Shown: positions 8,094 to 17,923, numbered from the stretch's first letter. The stretch is 38,655 bases of DNA from Cyanobacteria bacterium RU_5_0 (GCA_012033255.1 JAAUSF010000041.1:1-38655), one strand, 5' to 3'. Notes: generated by a model not told the origin, from the sequence alone. Translations and numbers: made by a program.

Positions 8094-8156
8094 AACGAGG
8101 AGAACGAGGAGAACAAGGAGAACAAGAAGAACAAGAAGAACAAGGAGAACGAGGAG
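8094..8156. repeat. seven tandem copies of a 9-bp purine-rich unit
   Basis: Units of the form AACRAGRAG follow one another seven times (8094-8156): AACGAGGAG, AACGAGGAG, AACAAGGAG, AACAAGAAG, AACAAGAAG, AACAAGGAG, AACGAGGAG. The variation is A/G only, and the order of unit types is symmetric. One strand is almost pure purine apart from one C per unit. It lies about 200 bp upstream of the MocR start. Confidence 0.9.
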
Positions 8157-8438
8157 AGAAAGTAGCCCTTCGGTACAGTTGGGAGGAATTATGACCATAA
8201 CAGTTAGTAGGATGCAAACTGTACTCATAACAATTTAGTCTAATTGCATCTGTTCTGGTCGAGTCAAATTGAGGAAAATTCAAATTAGGTCGAAACACCA
8301 TCGTGTTTGTAGATTAGCAATGGCAAATTTTTCGTCCTATCAATTTTGTTCATAGGTACTATCAACCGATCGCTTTGATTATCTTCGGTTGAGTCTTTAG
8401 ATTGAATGTATCGCATCACCGAACTGGAGCCAAACATC

Positions 8439-8753
8439 ATGAAGTCCTACAGTCCATCTTCAAAGTCTGATCTGTTTTCTGTCGATTCCATAAAATTCGT
8501 CACGTTTGCTGAACTGGCTGAAAATACGGCTGAAACCGAGTACAAATCATCCAGCAAAATATCGATTTTCGATCGCCTCTGGCAATCATTGCTGAATGGT
8601 TTTTTAGGAAATTCTGAACCAAAGATTTACCAGAAGCGCGATCGATATGGAGATGTTTATTTTCGGGTCTATGATCCAATGACTGGCACATCTAGTTCGT
8701 TTAAATCGGAGCAAGAAGTACGAATCTGGCTTGATCAACGTTACTATCAATAG
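8439..8753 (+). CDS. small conserved cyanobacterial protein of unknown function
   Basis: The 104-residue protein begins MKSYSPSSKSDLFSV. The frame also has an ATG at 8406, but the ATG at 8439 has GGAG about eleven bases upstream. The N-terminal half is low in complexity. The C-terminal half, YQKRDRYGDVYFRVYDPMTG followed by SEQEVRIWLDQRYY, looks like a compact beta-beta-helix unit that I associate with small conserved proteins of filamentous cyanobacteria, but I cannot name a family or function. No signal peptide or membrane segment is evident. A MITE-like element follows 45 bp downstream. Confidence 0.7.
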   Translation: MKSYSPSSKSDLFSVDSIKFVTFAELAENTAETEYKSSSKISIFDRLWQSLLNGFLGNSEPKIYQKRDRYGDVYFRVYDPMTGTSSSFKSEQEVRIWLDQRYYQ

Positions 8754-8797
8754 TCGTGTCGAGTAGTCGCGTGATGTGGGTCGATCGGCATTTTTCA

Positions 8798-8888
8798 TCC
8801 TGCATTTGCCCCCTAGATCCCCCAATTCTGGGGGCTTTGAATCGGGTTTCCCCTTTTTTTAAGGGGAGCAAGGGGGATTAATGCAGGA
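8798..8888. repeat. MITE-like element upstream of the DinB-family gene
   Basis: The ends are inverted repeats: TCCTGCATTTGCCCCCT at 8798-8814, and the reverse complement of the right end reads TCCTGCATTAATCCCCCT (first nine bases identical, then C-rich in both). The inside carries further inverted G/C words, CCCCCAATTCTGGGGG (8820-8834) and CCCCTTTTTTTAAGGGG (8850-8865). The length is 91 bp with no coding capacity. It ends 44 bp before the DinB start. Confidence 0.65.
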
Positions 8889-8932
8889 CTGTAGTTTTGG
8901 GATTCGTAACTTTCATTTGCAAACATTTTCTT

Positions 8933-9445
8933 ATGAACGATCGCACTTACTACCAAACAATGGCAGAGTATAACCATTGGATGAATCAAAAATTGTATGC
9001 CATTTGTGCTGAGATTTCGGATGAGAAACGGAAAGAGGATTTAGGCGCGTTTTTCAAATCGATTCATGGAACATTGAATCATTTGTTGCACGGCGATCGC
9101 GCTTGGATGGGACGCTTCACGGGGCAATCTTTTTCTAATCCGATGGGACACGATCTGTACTCCGATTTTGATGAACTGCGGCATCAGCGAGTGATCACCG
9201 ATCGACAAATCCTTGCATGGACAAAAACGCTAACCGAAGATTGGCTGAAACAGCCGTTTACCTATACGAGTAATATCGATCGTCAAACTCGTGTATTACC
9301 CACTTGGTTGCTTGTGACGCAGATGTTTAATCATCAAACCCATCATCGCGGGCAACTCACTACTCTTTTGAGCCAACTGGGATATGATTCAGGCGTAACC
9401 GATTTGCCCTGGCTCCCCAGCCTCAACGCGATTTGTGAAGAATAA
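8933..9445 (+). CDS. DinB family protein (putative metal-dependent enzyme)
   Basis: The 170-residue protein MNDRTYYQTMAEYNHWMNQK.. fits the DinB/YfiT four-helix bundle family. The three metal-ligand histidines expected in the family are plausible at H54 in IHGTLNHLLHGDRAWM and in the later NHQTHHRGQLTTLLSQLG segment. Members include bacillithiol- or mycothiol-dependent S-transferases and many uncharacterised proteins; the name comes from a Bacillus DNA-damage gene and does not imply DNA polymerase IV. The frame is open to 8897, but the ATG at 8933 removes a hydrophobic start (MGFVTFICKHFL) atypical of the family. The MITE-like element immediately upstream may contribute promoter or leader sequence. 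Confidence 0.88.
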   Translation: MNDRTYYQTMAEYNHWMNQKLYAICAEISDEKRKEDLGAFFKSIHGTLNHLLHGDRAWMGRFTGQSFSNPMGHDLYSDFDELRHQRVITDRQILAWTKTLTEDWLKQPFTYTSNIDRQTRVLPTWLLVTQMFNHQTHHRGQLTTLLSQLGYDSGVTDLPWLPSLNAICEE

Positions 9446-9497
9446 TCCGCTATGCCATCTCCCTTCCCAGGCATGAATGCTCCGAAGCGGAAAGCCA

Positions 9498-9632
9498 ATG
9501 CAAATTCTGAATAAGATTGCCCAGACCGATTATCGCATTCTAACCGGACGAGAAAATGAACGTCCTCATGCTCATCTGTATAATTTTACATCTTGCCCGT
9601 CCACTAAAGTGGAACAGCTTATGAAGCGTTGA
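9498..9632 (+). CDS. possible 44-residue small protein or gene remnant
   Basis: In the 291-bp gap between the DinB gene and azlC, an ATG at 9498 with GGAAAG just upstream opens 44 codons: MQILNKIAQTDYRILTGREN, then ERPHAHLYNF and STKVEQLMKR. The composition is protein-like and includes a basic end, but I recognise no family. It could equally be the tail of a decayed gene. Nothing else was seen in the gap. Confidence 0.25.
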   Translation: MQILNKIAQTDYRILTGRENERPHAHLYNFTSCPSTKVEQLMKR

Positions 9633-9724
9633 ACTCCTGCGGATCATGCACTGTAAGATTGTCCTCGAACGACTTAAACTGAAGTTACGAAAGTAGTGTA
9701 ATTTGCAGTTACGGGTGCTATGTC

Positions 9725-9731
9725 GAGGAGG
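9725..9731 (+). promoter_or_regulatory. strong ribosome binding site fixing a TTG start for azlC
   Basis: GAGGAGG lies five bases before the TTG at 9737. It is the strongest Shine-Dalgarno sequence in this part of the window and supports TTG as the initiation codon of the AzlC-family gene. Confidence 0.7.
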
Positions 9732-9736
9732 CTCTT

Positions 9737-10441
9737 TTGTCTATTCCGCAATCTGAATTCTTAGCGGGTTGCCGAGCGATCGTCCCACTTGTGATCGGTG
9801 CTATTCCATTTGGAATTATCTTTGGCACATTAGCCGCGAGTAGCGGGCTTTCATTCACGGCGACAATGGCAATGTCAGCCTTTGTGTTTGCCGGGTCAGC
9901 ACAGTTTATTGCGATCGGTTTAATCACGGCTGGAACGGTTCTACCGTTGATTGTTTTGACAACCTTCGTGGTAAATCTGCGTCACCTGCTCTATTCCGTC
10001 AGCATTGTTCCTCATGTCCAACGCTTATCTCAATCCTGGAAATTAGTATTGGGATTTTGGCTAACGGATGAAGTGTTTGCAATTGCGATCGCCCGTTACA
10101 ACCAAGAGGATTCCTCTCGCTACAAGCACTGGTATCAATTCGGCGCATCTGTGTTCATGTATGTGAATTGGCAAATTTGTACATTAGTAGGATTAACGAT
10201 CGGTCATTGGATTCCGGATGCCACAAGTTGGGGATTAGACTTTGCGATGTCTGCCACATTCATTGGGATGATCATTCCCTATTTGAAAAATCGACCCATG
10301 ATCATTGCTGTTCTGATCGCTAGCATTGTGTCAGTGTTGACACATGAATTACCGCATCAATTAGGATTAATCGTAGCGGCGATCGCAGGCATTTCAGCAG
10401 GGATAATAGCAGAACGTTGGGTAGGAAATAGGGATGAATAG
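9737..10441 (+). CDS. azlC: AzlC family branched-chain amino acid exporter, large subunit
   Basis: The 234-residue membrane protein contains the family signature near the N-terminus, [20 protein letters not shown] followed by [11 protein letters not shown], plus [14 protein letters not shown] and [20 protein letters not shown]. AzlC, with the small partner AzlD, forms an exporter; in Bacillus subtilis AzlCD confers resistance to 4-azaleucine, so branched-chain amino acids or analogues are the expected substrates. The start is TTG at 9737, judged from the GAGGAGG site. The gene overlaps azlD by 8 bp, so the two are translated from one message. No regulator gene lies adjacent. Confidence 0.92.
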   Translation: MSIPQSEFLAGCRAIVPLVIGAIPFGIIFGTLAASSGLSFTATMAMSAFVFAGSAQFIAIGLITAGTVLPLIVLTTFVVNLRHLLYSVSIVPHVQRLSQSWKLVLGFWLTDEVFAIAIARYNQEDSSRYKHWYQFGASVFMYVNWQICTLVGLTIGHWIPDATSWGLDFAMSATFIGMIIPYLKNRPMIIAVLIASIVSVLTHELPHQLGLIVAAIAGISAGIIAERWVGNRDE

Positions 10442-10772
10442 TGCTATGAATGAATTCTTTTTGATTTTTGGAATGACTTTGGTAACGTTTTTAGTTCGCT
10501 ATCCTGTGATTGGCATGAGTGGGCGAATTAAGCTTTCGCCTCAGTTTCTTCAAGTGCTTAGCTACGTTCCGCCTGCGGTATTGGCGGCGATCGTCGTTCC
10601 AGCCGTCTTAATATCGGAAAACACAATCGTAATAGATCATACGAATGCGCGATTAATTGGAGCGATCGCGGCTCTCTGGGTTGGCATCTGGCGCAAGAAT
10701 TTATTGTTGACGATCGGGGTAGGAATGTTAGTATTCTTCACATGGCAATGGATGCTAGCGATCGGGCGATGA
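10434..10772 (+). CDS. azlD: AzlD domain-containing exporter subunit
   Basis: The 112-residue protein has about four hydrophobic segments and the AzlD pattern: [20 protein letters not shown] at the N-terminus, [18 protein letters not shown] in the middle and [20 protein letters not shown] near the end. It partners the AzlC-like subunit encoded immediately upstream, with an 8-bp overlap that suggests translational coupling. Two start ATGs are close together (10434 and 10446); the first was taken. The gene is followed about 50 bp later by the opposite-strand tRNA gene. Confidence 0.9.
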   Translation: MNSAMNEFFLIFGMTLVTFLVRYPVIGMSGRIKLSPQFLQVLSYVPPAVLAAIVVPAVLISENTIVIDHTNARLIGAIAALWVGIWRKNLLLTIGVGMLVFFTWQWMLAIGR

Positions 10773-10822
10773 GCAGTGCCGGATCACTATCCGAAACGCT
10801 AAAAACATTGACCTATCTACTA

Positions 10823-10895
<73 letters not shown>

Positions 10896-10918
10896 GTGAT
10901 TGATTCGCACAATAAAAG

Positions 10919-10924
10919 ATTATA
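10919..10924 (-). promoter_or_regulatory. likely -10 element of the tRNA-Val promoter
   Basis: A perfect TATAAT on the minus strand lies about 24 bp upstream of the mature tRNA 5' end, a sensible distance for a short 5' leader. No good -35 hexamer was seen at the usual spacing. Confidence 0.5.
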
Positions 10925-10986
10925 GCAGACTTATCTGAATTTGCTACGATCTTTGAGACAAACCTTGATGAATTCGTCATTTCTTT

Positions 10987-11502
10987 ATGCCTTCGGGTCG
11001 AACCCACGATCGCATCACCCTATGGACACTTCCCATTGTCGCAGGCTCAACTCTGGCAATCACTCGCCACAGTGCCCTGACTCTAGCCGTTTGTATGGGA
11101 TATCTCTTCGGCGGATTAATGCTTGGTCCTGACCTGGACACTCACTCAATCCACTACAAGCGATGGGGATGGTTCCGATGGATTTGGATTCCCTACCGAG
11201 GTAGCCTACGCCATCGCTCTATGTGGTCACACGCACCGATTACCGGAACCACAGTCCGAGTGCTATATCTGCTATTGTGGTTAGGCTTAGTTAGCTCTGC
11301 CGGAATCGCGATCGCCAACGAAATTGGGCATCTCGGCTGGTCGTGGGATGAAATTGGTGAATTCTTACGGCGATCGTTGCAACAGTATGGCAAGGAGGCG
11401 ATCGGGCTTTGCGTGGGGTTGGAATTGGGAGCGTTCAGTCATTACATTGCAGACTGGAGCGTTTCGACCCACAAGCGGCGGAAATCGAGGCGGCGGCGAT
11501 AA
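10987..11502 (+). CDS. DUF2227 family putative metal-binding protein
   Basis: The 171-residue protein starts MPSGRTHDRITLWTLPIVAG and matches DUF2227, annotated as putative metal-binding and common in cyanobacteria. Visible potential ligands are H7/D8, the GLMLGPDLDTHSIHYKRWGW segment, RHRSMWSHAP and the late GAFSHYIADW. Two or three hydrophobic stretches (about 17-45, 88-110, 135-150) suggest membrane association. The histidine/aspartate layout recalls membrane-embedded metal-dependent hydrolases of the YdjM/LexA-binding, inner membrane type, but the reaction is unknown. The C-terminus is strongly basic (THKRRKSRRRR). The gene ends 20 bp before the convergent HAMP-array kinase gene. Confidence 0.88.
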   Translation: MPSGRTHDRITLWTLPIVAGSTLAITRHSALTLAVCMGYLFGGLMLGPDLDTHSIHYKRWGWFRWIWIPYRGSLRHRSMWSHAPITGTTVRVLYLLLWLGLVSSAGIAIANEIGHLGWSWDEIGEFLRRSLQQYGKEAIGLCVGLELGAFSHYIADWSVSTHKRRKSRRRR

Positions 11503-11522
11503 CCCTACCTGGCGGAAGCCAA

Positions 11523-14500
11523 TTATCGGTAGAGCCATACTCGCATAAGAGAGAGCAATTGTTCAGTATCCACGGGTTTTGTGATGTAATCGGATGCTCC
11601 GGCTTCGATGCATTTTTCGCGATCGCCCTGCATGGCTTTTGCCGTTAGCGCAATGATGGGCAACGTCACAAACTGCTCAATATCACGAATGGTACGCATT
11701 GTTTCATAACCGTCCATTTCGGGCATCATGATGTCTAGCAGTACAAGGTTAACATCTGGATTGGATTGCAGCATCGTCACGCCATCTCTACCATTTTCAG
11801 CATAAAGGACTTGCATTTGATATTGCTCTAACATGCTTGTGAGGGCAAAAATATTTCGCACATCATCATCGACAATTAGCACTTTCTTGTCAACTAATAC
11901 AGGATCATTTTGCTGAAGTTGCTCTAACACAAGCCGTTTTTGAGGCGGCATATTGGCTTGAATTCGATGCAGGAAAAGCGCCGTTTCATCCAAGAGCCGT
12001 TCGGGCGATCGAACATCCTTGACAATAATACTTTCAGACATCCGACGCAGTTGGGTTTCTTCGTGTGGAGTCAGGTCTTTCCCGGTGTAAACAATAATTG
12101 GCAGATACCCTAAATTTGGGTCTTGCTTGATTTGCTCTAGCAGTTCAAAACCACTCATATCCGGCAGTCCTAAATCCAGCACCATGCAGTCGAAATGGTT
12201 AACACGAAGTGCCTCTAGTGCCTCTGTGCCAGTTCCGACCCCTGTGCTGTTGACATCGCCGTTGCCAATCAATTCAATAATGCTGTTCCGTTGGAGTTCA
12301 TCGTCTTCTACAATCAGCAAATTCTTCACCGGACGCTCAACAAATTCCTTAATCGCGCTCAGAGCGTTAATGAGGGCATCACTGCTGACAGGCTTTTGTA
12401 AATAAGCGATCGCACCCTGTTGCAGGCTGCGTTGTAAACCCTCTTCGATGGACATGATATGCACCGGAATGTGGCGTGTATCTGGATCATGTTTGAGGCG
12501 ATCGAGCAATGTCCACCCATCAATCATAGGCAGACGGATGTCCAGGATAATCGCTGCGGGTTGATATCGCTGTGCCATAGCTAATCCAATATCGCCACGC
12601 AGAGCAACCAGGCTCTTGAATCCCTGTTCTCGCACAAGATCCAGCAGAATTCGAGCAAAGTTGAGGTCATCTTCAATGATCAGCAGAGTGCAATCGTCCG
12701 CTTGGATGACTTCGCGATCATCCTCTAATTCGTTTTCCATCAAGAGTTCGAGCGTTTGGGGAGAGGATGCAGTGATGGGGAGATAGGGGGATGGGAGGAT
12801 GGGCGATCGGCTTCTGATCCCGATTCCTTGATTTCTGATTCCTAACTCCTGAGTTTTAGCAATGTCAGACGATTGCAGGGTTTGTGGCAAGTAGAGTGTG
12901 AAGGTGCTACCTCGACCCAATTCGCTGACAAGGCGAATTTCACCACCGAGCAAATGGGCAATTTCGCGGCTAATGGACAGTCCCAAGCCTGTGCCGCCAT
13001 ACTTACGACTGGTGGTGCCGTCGGCTTGCTGGAATGCCTCGAAGATGATCTGCTGTTTGTCTGGAGCGATGCCAATGCCTGTATCGCTGACTGCAAAGGC
13101 AATCACGGTTTCAGCTTGGGTGAGGGTGAGGCGATCGGGATTCCAACCGCTTGTCGCAACGCTGATATTGAGACTGACTTGACCTTGATCGGTGAATTTG
13201 AAGGCGTTCGCCAGTAAGTTTTTTACCACTTGTTGTAGACGCTTGGAATCAGTGTGAATTGTGGGAGGCAGAGTTTCGGTAACAGTAATTACAAACTCCA
13301 GATGTTTATCTTGGGCGACTTGAGCAAAGGTGCGCTCCATTTGGTTGCGTAGCTCGGTAAAAAGAACAGGTGCAATATCGATCGACATGGTGCCTGACTC
13401 AATCTTCGCCAAGTCAAGAATGTCATTGATGAGCGACAGTAGATCATTCCCAGATGAGAAGATGGTGCGGGCATATTCGACTTGTTTAGTGGTCAAGTTG
13501 TGTTCACCATTTTCTGACAGTAATCGGGCTAAAATCAACAAGCTATTGAGTGGCGTTCGCAGCTCATGGGACATATTTGCCAGAAATTCAGACTTGTAAC
13601 GCGACGTGAGGGCAAGTTGTTCAGCTTTTTCTTCTAGCGATCGCTTTGCCTGTTCGATCTCGCGATTTTTGCGTTCCACTTCATATTTTTGCAACGCCAA
13701 CAGTTCGGCTTTTTCTTCTAGTTCTTCGTTGGTTTGCTGTAATTGTTCTTGCTGGTTCTTGAGCAGTTCTTCCGATGCTTTTAAGGTTTGCGCTTGTTGT
13801 TCGAGTCGTTTGTTGGTTTCGGTTAATTCTTTCTGTTGGGTCTGGAGTTCTTCAGCCAGCGATTGAGATTGTTTCAACAGTTCTTCGGTTCGCATACTGG
13901 CGGCGATCGTGTTAAGGACGATCGCAATACTTTCAGTCAACTGATCGAAGAACATCAAATGAATTTCATTGAACCGTTGGAAGGATGCCAATTCAATCAC
14001 GGCTGTCACCTGTCCTTCAAACAGCACAGGCAAAACAACTGCATTTAAAGGAGTAGCCTCACCCAGACCAGAACTAATCTTGATGTAATCATCCGGAATG
14101 CTAGTGAGCAAAATTCGCTCTTTCTCTAGGGCACACTGACCCACCAGCCCTTCACCCAGATGAAAACGGTTTGCTAGATGCTTGCGCTCTCGATAAGCGT
14201 AGGTGCTGAGCAATTTGAGATAAGAAGAAGGGCTTTCGCTCGCTTCCATCAAGTAGAACACGCCATGCTGGGCTGAAACCAAAGGAGCTAATTCTGACAA
14301 GATCAGCTTGGAAACGGTTTCTAAATCTCGTTGCCCTTGTAGCATTCGGGTGAATTTTGCCAAGTTGGTTTTGAGCCAATCTTGTTCGGTGTTTTTCTGC
14401 GTCGTTTCGCGCAGGTTGGCGATCATCTGGTTAATGTTGTCCTTGAGAGCAGCCACTTCGCCCAGGGCTTCAACGGCGATCGATCGGGTTAAATCTCCTT

Positions 14501-17354
14501 TGGTGACTGCCGTGGCAACTTCAGCAATGGCTCGTACCTGAGTGGTCAGATTTGCCGCAAGTTCATTCACGTTATCGGTGAGATCGCGCCAAGTTCCAGC
14601 CGCACCCGGTACTTTTGCCTGACCTCCCAGTTTGCCTTCAATTCCCACTTCACGCGCAACCGTGGTCACCTGATCAGCAAATGTAGCCAGAGTGTCAATC
14701 ATTTCGTTAATCGTGTCAGCTAGCGTTTCAATCTCGCCCTTGGCTTCTAGCATCAGTTTGCGCTTCAGATCGCCGTTCGCCACCGCCGTCACCACTTTGG
14801 CAATTCCTCGCACTTGCGCGGTCAGGTTGCCCGCCATCAAATTGACGCTATCAGTGAGATCTTTCCAGGTACCAGCAACGCCTTTCACTTCCGCTTGACC
14901 ACCCAAAATCCCTTCTGAGCCGACTTCACGCGCAACGCGAGTCACTTCAGAAGCAAAGGAGTTGAGTTGATCGACCATTGTGTTAATGGTGTCTTTCAGG
15001 TCTAAAATCTCGCCTTTGACATCAACGGTAATTTTTTTGGAGAGATCGCCATTCGCCACCGCTTTGGTCACTTCGGCAATATTTCGCACTTGCGCGGTCA
15101 GGTTGCCTGCCATTGAGTTTACATTGTCCGTCAGGTCTTTCCAGATACCTGCCACCCCGCGCACATAAGCCTGGACACCCAGCTTGCCTTCCGAACCCAC
15201 TTCACGGGCAACGCGAGTCACTTCAGAAGCAAATGAACTAAGCTGATCCACCATGATATTGATCGTGTTTTTCAACTCTAAGATTTCGCCTTTAACATCA
15301 ACGGTAATTTTTTTGGAGAGATCACCATTCGCCACTGCCGTCGTCACTTCAGCAATGTTCCGTACTTGCGCGGTCAAACTACTTGCCATTGAGTTCACCG
15401 AGTCGGTGAGGTCTTTCCAGGTGCCAGCCACCCCGCGCACTTCGGCTTGAACCCCCAATTTACCTTCAGTACCCACTTCACGGGCAACGCGAGTCACTTC
15501 TGAGGCAAAGGAGTTGAGTTGATCGACCATTGTGTTGATCGTGTTTTTCAACTCTAGGATTTCGCCTTTAACATCAACGGTAATTTTTTTGGAGAGATCG
15601 CCGTTCGCGACGGCGGTGGTGACGGTCGCAATATTTCGCACTTGCGCGGTCAAGCTGCCCGCCATAAAGTTCACCGAGTCGGTGAGGTCTTTCCAGGTGC
15701 CAGCCACCCCTCGGACATCTGCCTGAACACCCAGTTTGCCTTCTGAACCCACTTCACGGGCAACACGAGTCACCTCTGAAGCAAAAGCACTGAGTTGATC
15801 GACCATTGTATTAATAGTGTTTTTCAACTCTAAGATTTCGCCCTTTACATCAACGGTGATTTTTTTGGAGAGATTTCCATTGGCGACAGCCGTGGTGACT
15901 TCGGCAATATTTCGCACTTGCGCGGTCAAGTTACCCGCCATCAAGTTCACATTGTCCGTTAGGTCTTTCCAGGTGCCAGCCACGCCAGGGACTTCCGCCT
16001 GCACACCGAGTTTACCTTCAGTGCCGACTTCACGGGCAACGCGAGTCACTTCTGAGGCGAAAGAGTTGAGTTGATCGACCATGATATTGATCGTGTTTTT
16101 CAACTCTAGAATTTCACCTTTAACCTGAACGGTAATTTTTTTGGAGAGATTTCCATTGGCGACAGCCGTGGTGACTTCGGCAATATTTCGCACCTGTGCA
16201 GTCAAACTGCCCGCCATGAAGTTCACCGAGTCAGTGAGGTCTTTCCAGGTGCCAGCCACGTCTCGCACTTCCGCCTGACCGCCGAGTTTGCCTTCGGCTC
16301 CTACTTCACGGGCAACGCGAGTCACTTCTGAGGCAAAGGAGTTGAGTTGATCCACCATTGTATTGACCGTGTTTTTCAACTCTAGGATTTCGCCTTTGAC
16401 ATCGACAGTAATTTTTTTGGAGAGATCGCCATTCGCGACTGCTGTTGTCACTTCAGCAATATTTCGTACTTGTGCGGTCAAGTTGCCCGCCATTGAGTTG
16501 ACGGAGTCGGTGAGATCTTTCCAGGTGCCAGCCACACCAGGGACTTTCGCCTGCACACCGAGTTTACCTTCAGTGCCGACTTCACGGGCAACGCGCGTCA
16601 CTTCTGAGGCGAAAGAGTTGAGTTGATCGACCATGATATTGATCGTGTTTTTCAACTCTAGGATTTCGCCTTTGACATCGACAGTAATTTTTTTGGAGAG
16701 ATCGCCATTCGCGACTGCTGTTGTCACTTCAGCAATGTTTCGCACTTGTGCGGTCAAGTTGCCCGCCATTGAGTTAACGGAGTCGGTGAGATCTTTCCAG
16801 GTGCCAGCGACGCCAGGGACTTGTGCCTGAACGCCCAGTTTGCCTTCAGTGCCGACTTCACGGGCAACGCGCGTCACTTCTGAGGCGAAGGAATTCAACT
16901 GATCGACCATTGTGTTGACGATGCGGGCGGTTTGCAGGAACTCGCCTTGGAGGGGTCTATTGTCGATTTCGGTGGCGATCGTCTGCGACAAGTCTCCATT
17001 GGCAACGGCTCGTAACACTCGTGCAGTCTCCGCTGTTGGCTGGACGAGATCCGTAACTAGCATATTGATAGAGTCTACGCAAGCTCTCCATGAGCCTCTG
17101 ACATTGCCGAGTGAGGCTCGTTCATTAATCTTTCCCTCTTTGCCCACGACAGTGCTAATCCGTTCTAGTTCTGCCGCCATTTGTTCGTTGCGTTCAATGA
17201 TGTCATTCAGTGTGTCAGCAATTTTACCTGCCATGCCTGTTTGGTCAGTGGGCATCCGTGCTGAAAAATCGCCTTTCTTGACCTCTGATAACGTTCTTAA
17301 AAGCTGTCTCAGGTCAAGATTATCTGTATCAGCGGTGACTTGAGCCGTAGGCAT
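11523..17354 (-). CDS. soluble hybrid histidine kinase with long HAMP array, GAF and three receiver domains
   Basis: The domain order over 1943 residues is: divergent HAMP region (1-162); nine tandem 92-residue units (163-990) each with [21 protein letters not shown] and [20 protein letters not shown] (about 1000-1155); coiled coil (about 1158-1250); HisKA with phosphoacceptor H1263 in [16 protein letters not shown]; HATPase with N box [10 protein letters not shown] and G boxes [11 protein letters not shown] and [10 protein letters not shown]; then receivers with phosphorylatable Asp at about 1605, 1727 and 1874. No transmembrane segment is present, so it is cytoplasmic. The layout resembles group III (Nik1-type) kinases known from fungal osmosensing, plus GAF and extra receivers as in many cyanobacterial and delta-proteobacterial proteins. 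It is divergent from the PAS kinase across 569 bp. The signal is unknown. Confidence 0.97.
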   Translation of the reverse strand: MPTAQVTADTDNLDLRQLLRTLSEVKKGDFSARMPTDQTGMAGKIADTLNDIIERNEQMAAELERISTVVGKEGKINERASLGNVRGSWRACVDSINMLVTDLVQPTAETARVLRAVANGDLSQTIATEIDNRPLQGEFLQTARIVNTMVDQLNSFASEVTRVAREVGTEGKLGVQAQVPGVAGTWKDLTDSVNSMAGNLTAQVRNIAEVTTAVANGDLSKKITVDVKGEILELKNTINIMVDQLNSFASEVTRVAREVGTEGKLGVQAKVPGVAGTWKDLTDSVNSMAGNLTAQVRNIAEVTTAVANGDLSKKITVDVKGEILELKNTVNTMVDQLNSFASEVTRVAREVGAEGKLGGQAEVRDVAGTWKDLTDSVNFMAGSLTAQVRNIAEVTTAVANGNLSKKITVQVKGEILELKNTINIMVDQLNSFASEVTRVAREVGTEGKLGVQAEVPGVAGTWKDLTDNVNLMAGNLTAQVRNIAEVTTAVANGNLSKKITVDVKGEILELKNTINTMVDQLSAFASEVTRVAREVGSEGKLGVQADVRGVAGTWKDLTDSVNFMAGSLTAQVRNIATVTTAVANGDLSKKITVDVKGEILELKNTINTMVDQLNSFASEVTRVAREVGTEGKLGVQAEVRGVAGTWKDLTDSVNSMASSLTAQVRNIAEVTTAVANGDLSKKITVDVKGEILELKNTINIMVDQLSSFASEVTRVAREVGSEGKLGVQAYVRGVAGIWKDLTDNVNSMAGNLTAQVRNIAEVTKAVANGDLSKKITVDVKGEILDLKDTINTMVDQLNSFASEVTRVAREVGSEGILGGQAEVKGVAGTWKDLTDSVNLMAGNLTAQVRGIAKVVTAVANGDLKRKLMLEAKGEIETLADTINEMIDTLATFADQVTTVAREVGIEGKLGGQAKVPGAAGTWRDLTDNVNELAANLTTQVRAIAEVATAVTKGDLTRSIAVEALGEVAALKDNINQMIANLRETTQKNTEQDWLKTNLAKFTRMLQGQRDLETVSKLILSELAPLVSAQHGVFYLMEASESPSSYLKLLSTYAYRERKHLANRFHLGEGLVGQCALEKERILLTSIPDDYIKISSGLGEATPLNAVVLPVLFEGQVTAVIELASFQRFNEIHLMFFDQLTESIAIVLNTIAASMRTEELLKQSQSLAEELQTQQKELTETNKRLEQQAQTLKASEELLKNQQEQLQQTNEELEEKAELLALQKYEVERKNREIEQAKRSLEEKAEQLALTSRYKSEFLANMSHELRTPLNSLLILARLLSENGEHNLTTKQVEYARTIFSSGNDLLSLINDILDLAKIESGTMSIDIAPVLFTELRNQMERTFAQVAQDKHLEFVITVTETLPPTIHTDSKRLQQVVKNLLANAFKFTDQGQVSLNISVATSGWNPDRLTLTQAETVIAFAVSDTGIGIAPDKQQIIFEAFQQADGTTSRKYGGTGLGLSISREIAHLLGGEIRLVSELGRGSTFTLYLPQTLQSSDIAKTQELGIRNQGIGIRSRSPILPSPYLPITASSPQTLELLMENELEDDREVIQADDCTLLIIEDDLNFARILLDLVREQGFKSLVALRGDIGLAMAQRYQPAAIILDIRLPMIDGWTLLDRLKHDPDTRHIPVHIMSIEEGLQRSLQQGAIAYLQKPVSSDALINALSAIKEFVERPVKNLLIVEDDELQRNSIIELIGNGDVNSTGVGTGTEALEALRVNHFDCMVLDLGLPDMSGFELLEQIKQDPNLGYLPIIVYTGKDLTPHEETQLRRMSESIIVKDVRSPERLLDETALFLHRIQANMPPQKRLVLEQLQQNDPVLVDKKVLIVDDDVRNIFALTSMLEQYQMQVLYAENGRDGVTMLQSNPDVNLVLLDIMMPEMDGYETMRTIRDIEQFVTLPIIALTAKAMQGDREKCIEAGASDYITKPVDTEQLLSLMRVWLYR
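12756..12857 (-). repeat. intergenic-type repeat DNA inserted in frame in the kinase linker
   Basis: Between HATPase and receiver 1 (residues about 1500-1533), the coding strand's complement reads GATGGGGAGATAGGGGGATG, then TTCCTTGATTTCTGATTCCT and AACTCCTGAG. These resemble the G-rich GGGGGATGGGG tract before the MocR gene (7896-7915) and the short heptamer-type words found between genes. The encoded stretch ([20 protein letters not shown], then PYLPITASS) is not domain-like. The frame is preserved. Confidence 0.65.
14385..16868 (-). repeat. nine tandem 276-bp units encoding HAMP-type modules
   Basis: Nine consecutive units of 276 bp (92 codons) were counted. The first seven are very close copies, differing mainly at EGKLG[VG]QA[QKEDY]V[PR] and at SVN[SF]/NVN[SL] positions; the last two are more divergent ([24 protein letters not shown]). 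A tenth, highly divergent unit precedes them in the N-terminal 162 residues. Each unit probably holds two HAMP-like four-helix modules in series. Confidence 0.95.
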
Positions 17355-17923
17355 GGTCTAATCCTTCTAAGAATGTGGATGGTGGGCAACTGCGAAACTT
17401 GAGAGATCAGGCTTGAGAGATCAGGCTTGCAAAACCTGTGTCAGCTAGTGTATGTCTTGGTGAAGTTTGATACTGAGGTCGATCGAGGAGCGGATTTTTT
17501 TGTAAAAATACGTTTCAAATCGAGTTTAAAAGTATGTATTTCTATCTATAGAAAGATGAGAATGGATCTCTAGTTGATCCATTCTAAAGAGCGATAGGGA
17601 CATTCTTATCTATCTTCCGATAGAGGCAGTTGCAAATTCTGAAGCAGATGTAGCATTTTTATAAGAAACCCATCCTCGTAGGGACGAACCGCCGTTTGCC
17701 CTTACAGGAAGCGAGAGTATCCATAGCCAGAATTTATCGAATTGGTATAACCTTACCAGAGTATAGACCCCGGTAAATTTGATTAACCCGCTTTGATTAT
17801 GGAGCGGCACTTTGGGCTGGTCTGAAATACCTCCCAGGATAAATGTAAAACAAAGATCACGCGATCTACGATGAATTTACTAGCAAAAGGGGATGCTTGT
17901 TAAGAGTGGAGATGTCGTAGGTC
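17355..17923. other. promoter region between two divergent hybrid kinases
   Basis: No credible gene was seen. A 14-bp direct repeat GAGAGATCAGGCTT occurs twice in tandem (17401-17428), 47 bp upstream of the HAMP-array kinase start. An imperfect inverted repeat, GTAGGGACGAA..TTTGCCCTTAC (17678-17706), has the look of an interspersed cyanobacterial repeat. The segment 17490-17580 is A/T-rich (AAAAATACGTTTCAAATCGA) and may hold promoters. Confidence 0.55.

Larger units (their letters stand above)
7895..8438. other. repeat-rich intergenic region between divergent genes
   Basis: This region serves the minus-strand MocR gene and the plus-strand small gene at 8439. It holds a G-rich GGGGGATGGGG tract (7896-7915), repeated TTTGCCTGCCC words (7939-7959), the second 25-bp dispersed repeat (7967-7991), short hairpin-like words (AAGCTTCTGCTT; AAGGCAGAGCCTT at 8080-8092) and the 9-bp tandem array at 8094-8156. 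The last 270 bp before 8439 are A/T-rich and probably carry the promoter. No credible gene was seen. Confidence 0.6.

Noticed and set aside
7895..8143. Longer N-terminus for the MocR regulator
   Set aside because: The upstream extension is encoded by G-rich and other repeat DNA; the ATG at 7894 matches the GntR domain start.
8023..8301. Frames encoding Leu-Leu-Val or Ser-Cys-Pro strings over the purine repeat
   Set aside because: They are translations of the 9-bp tandem array; composition is not protein-like and all frames stay open for the same trivial reason.
14385..16868. Regularly spaced repeats as a CRISPR-like array
   Set aside because: Units are 276 bp, lie fully within one coding frame and encode HAMP modules; there are no unique spacers of CRISPR size and no cas genes.
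14692..17343. Series of plus-strand frames of about 65-90 codons spaced 276 bp apart
   Set aside because: They are antisense shadows of the repeated HAMP units and repeat with the same period; no start or ribosome binding signals of their own.
17610..17810. 66-codon minus-strand frame between the two kinases
   Set aside because: No family, passes through an interspersed inverted repeat, no start signals.
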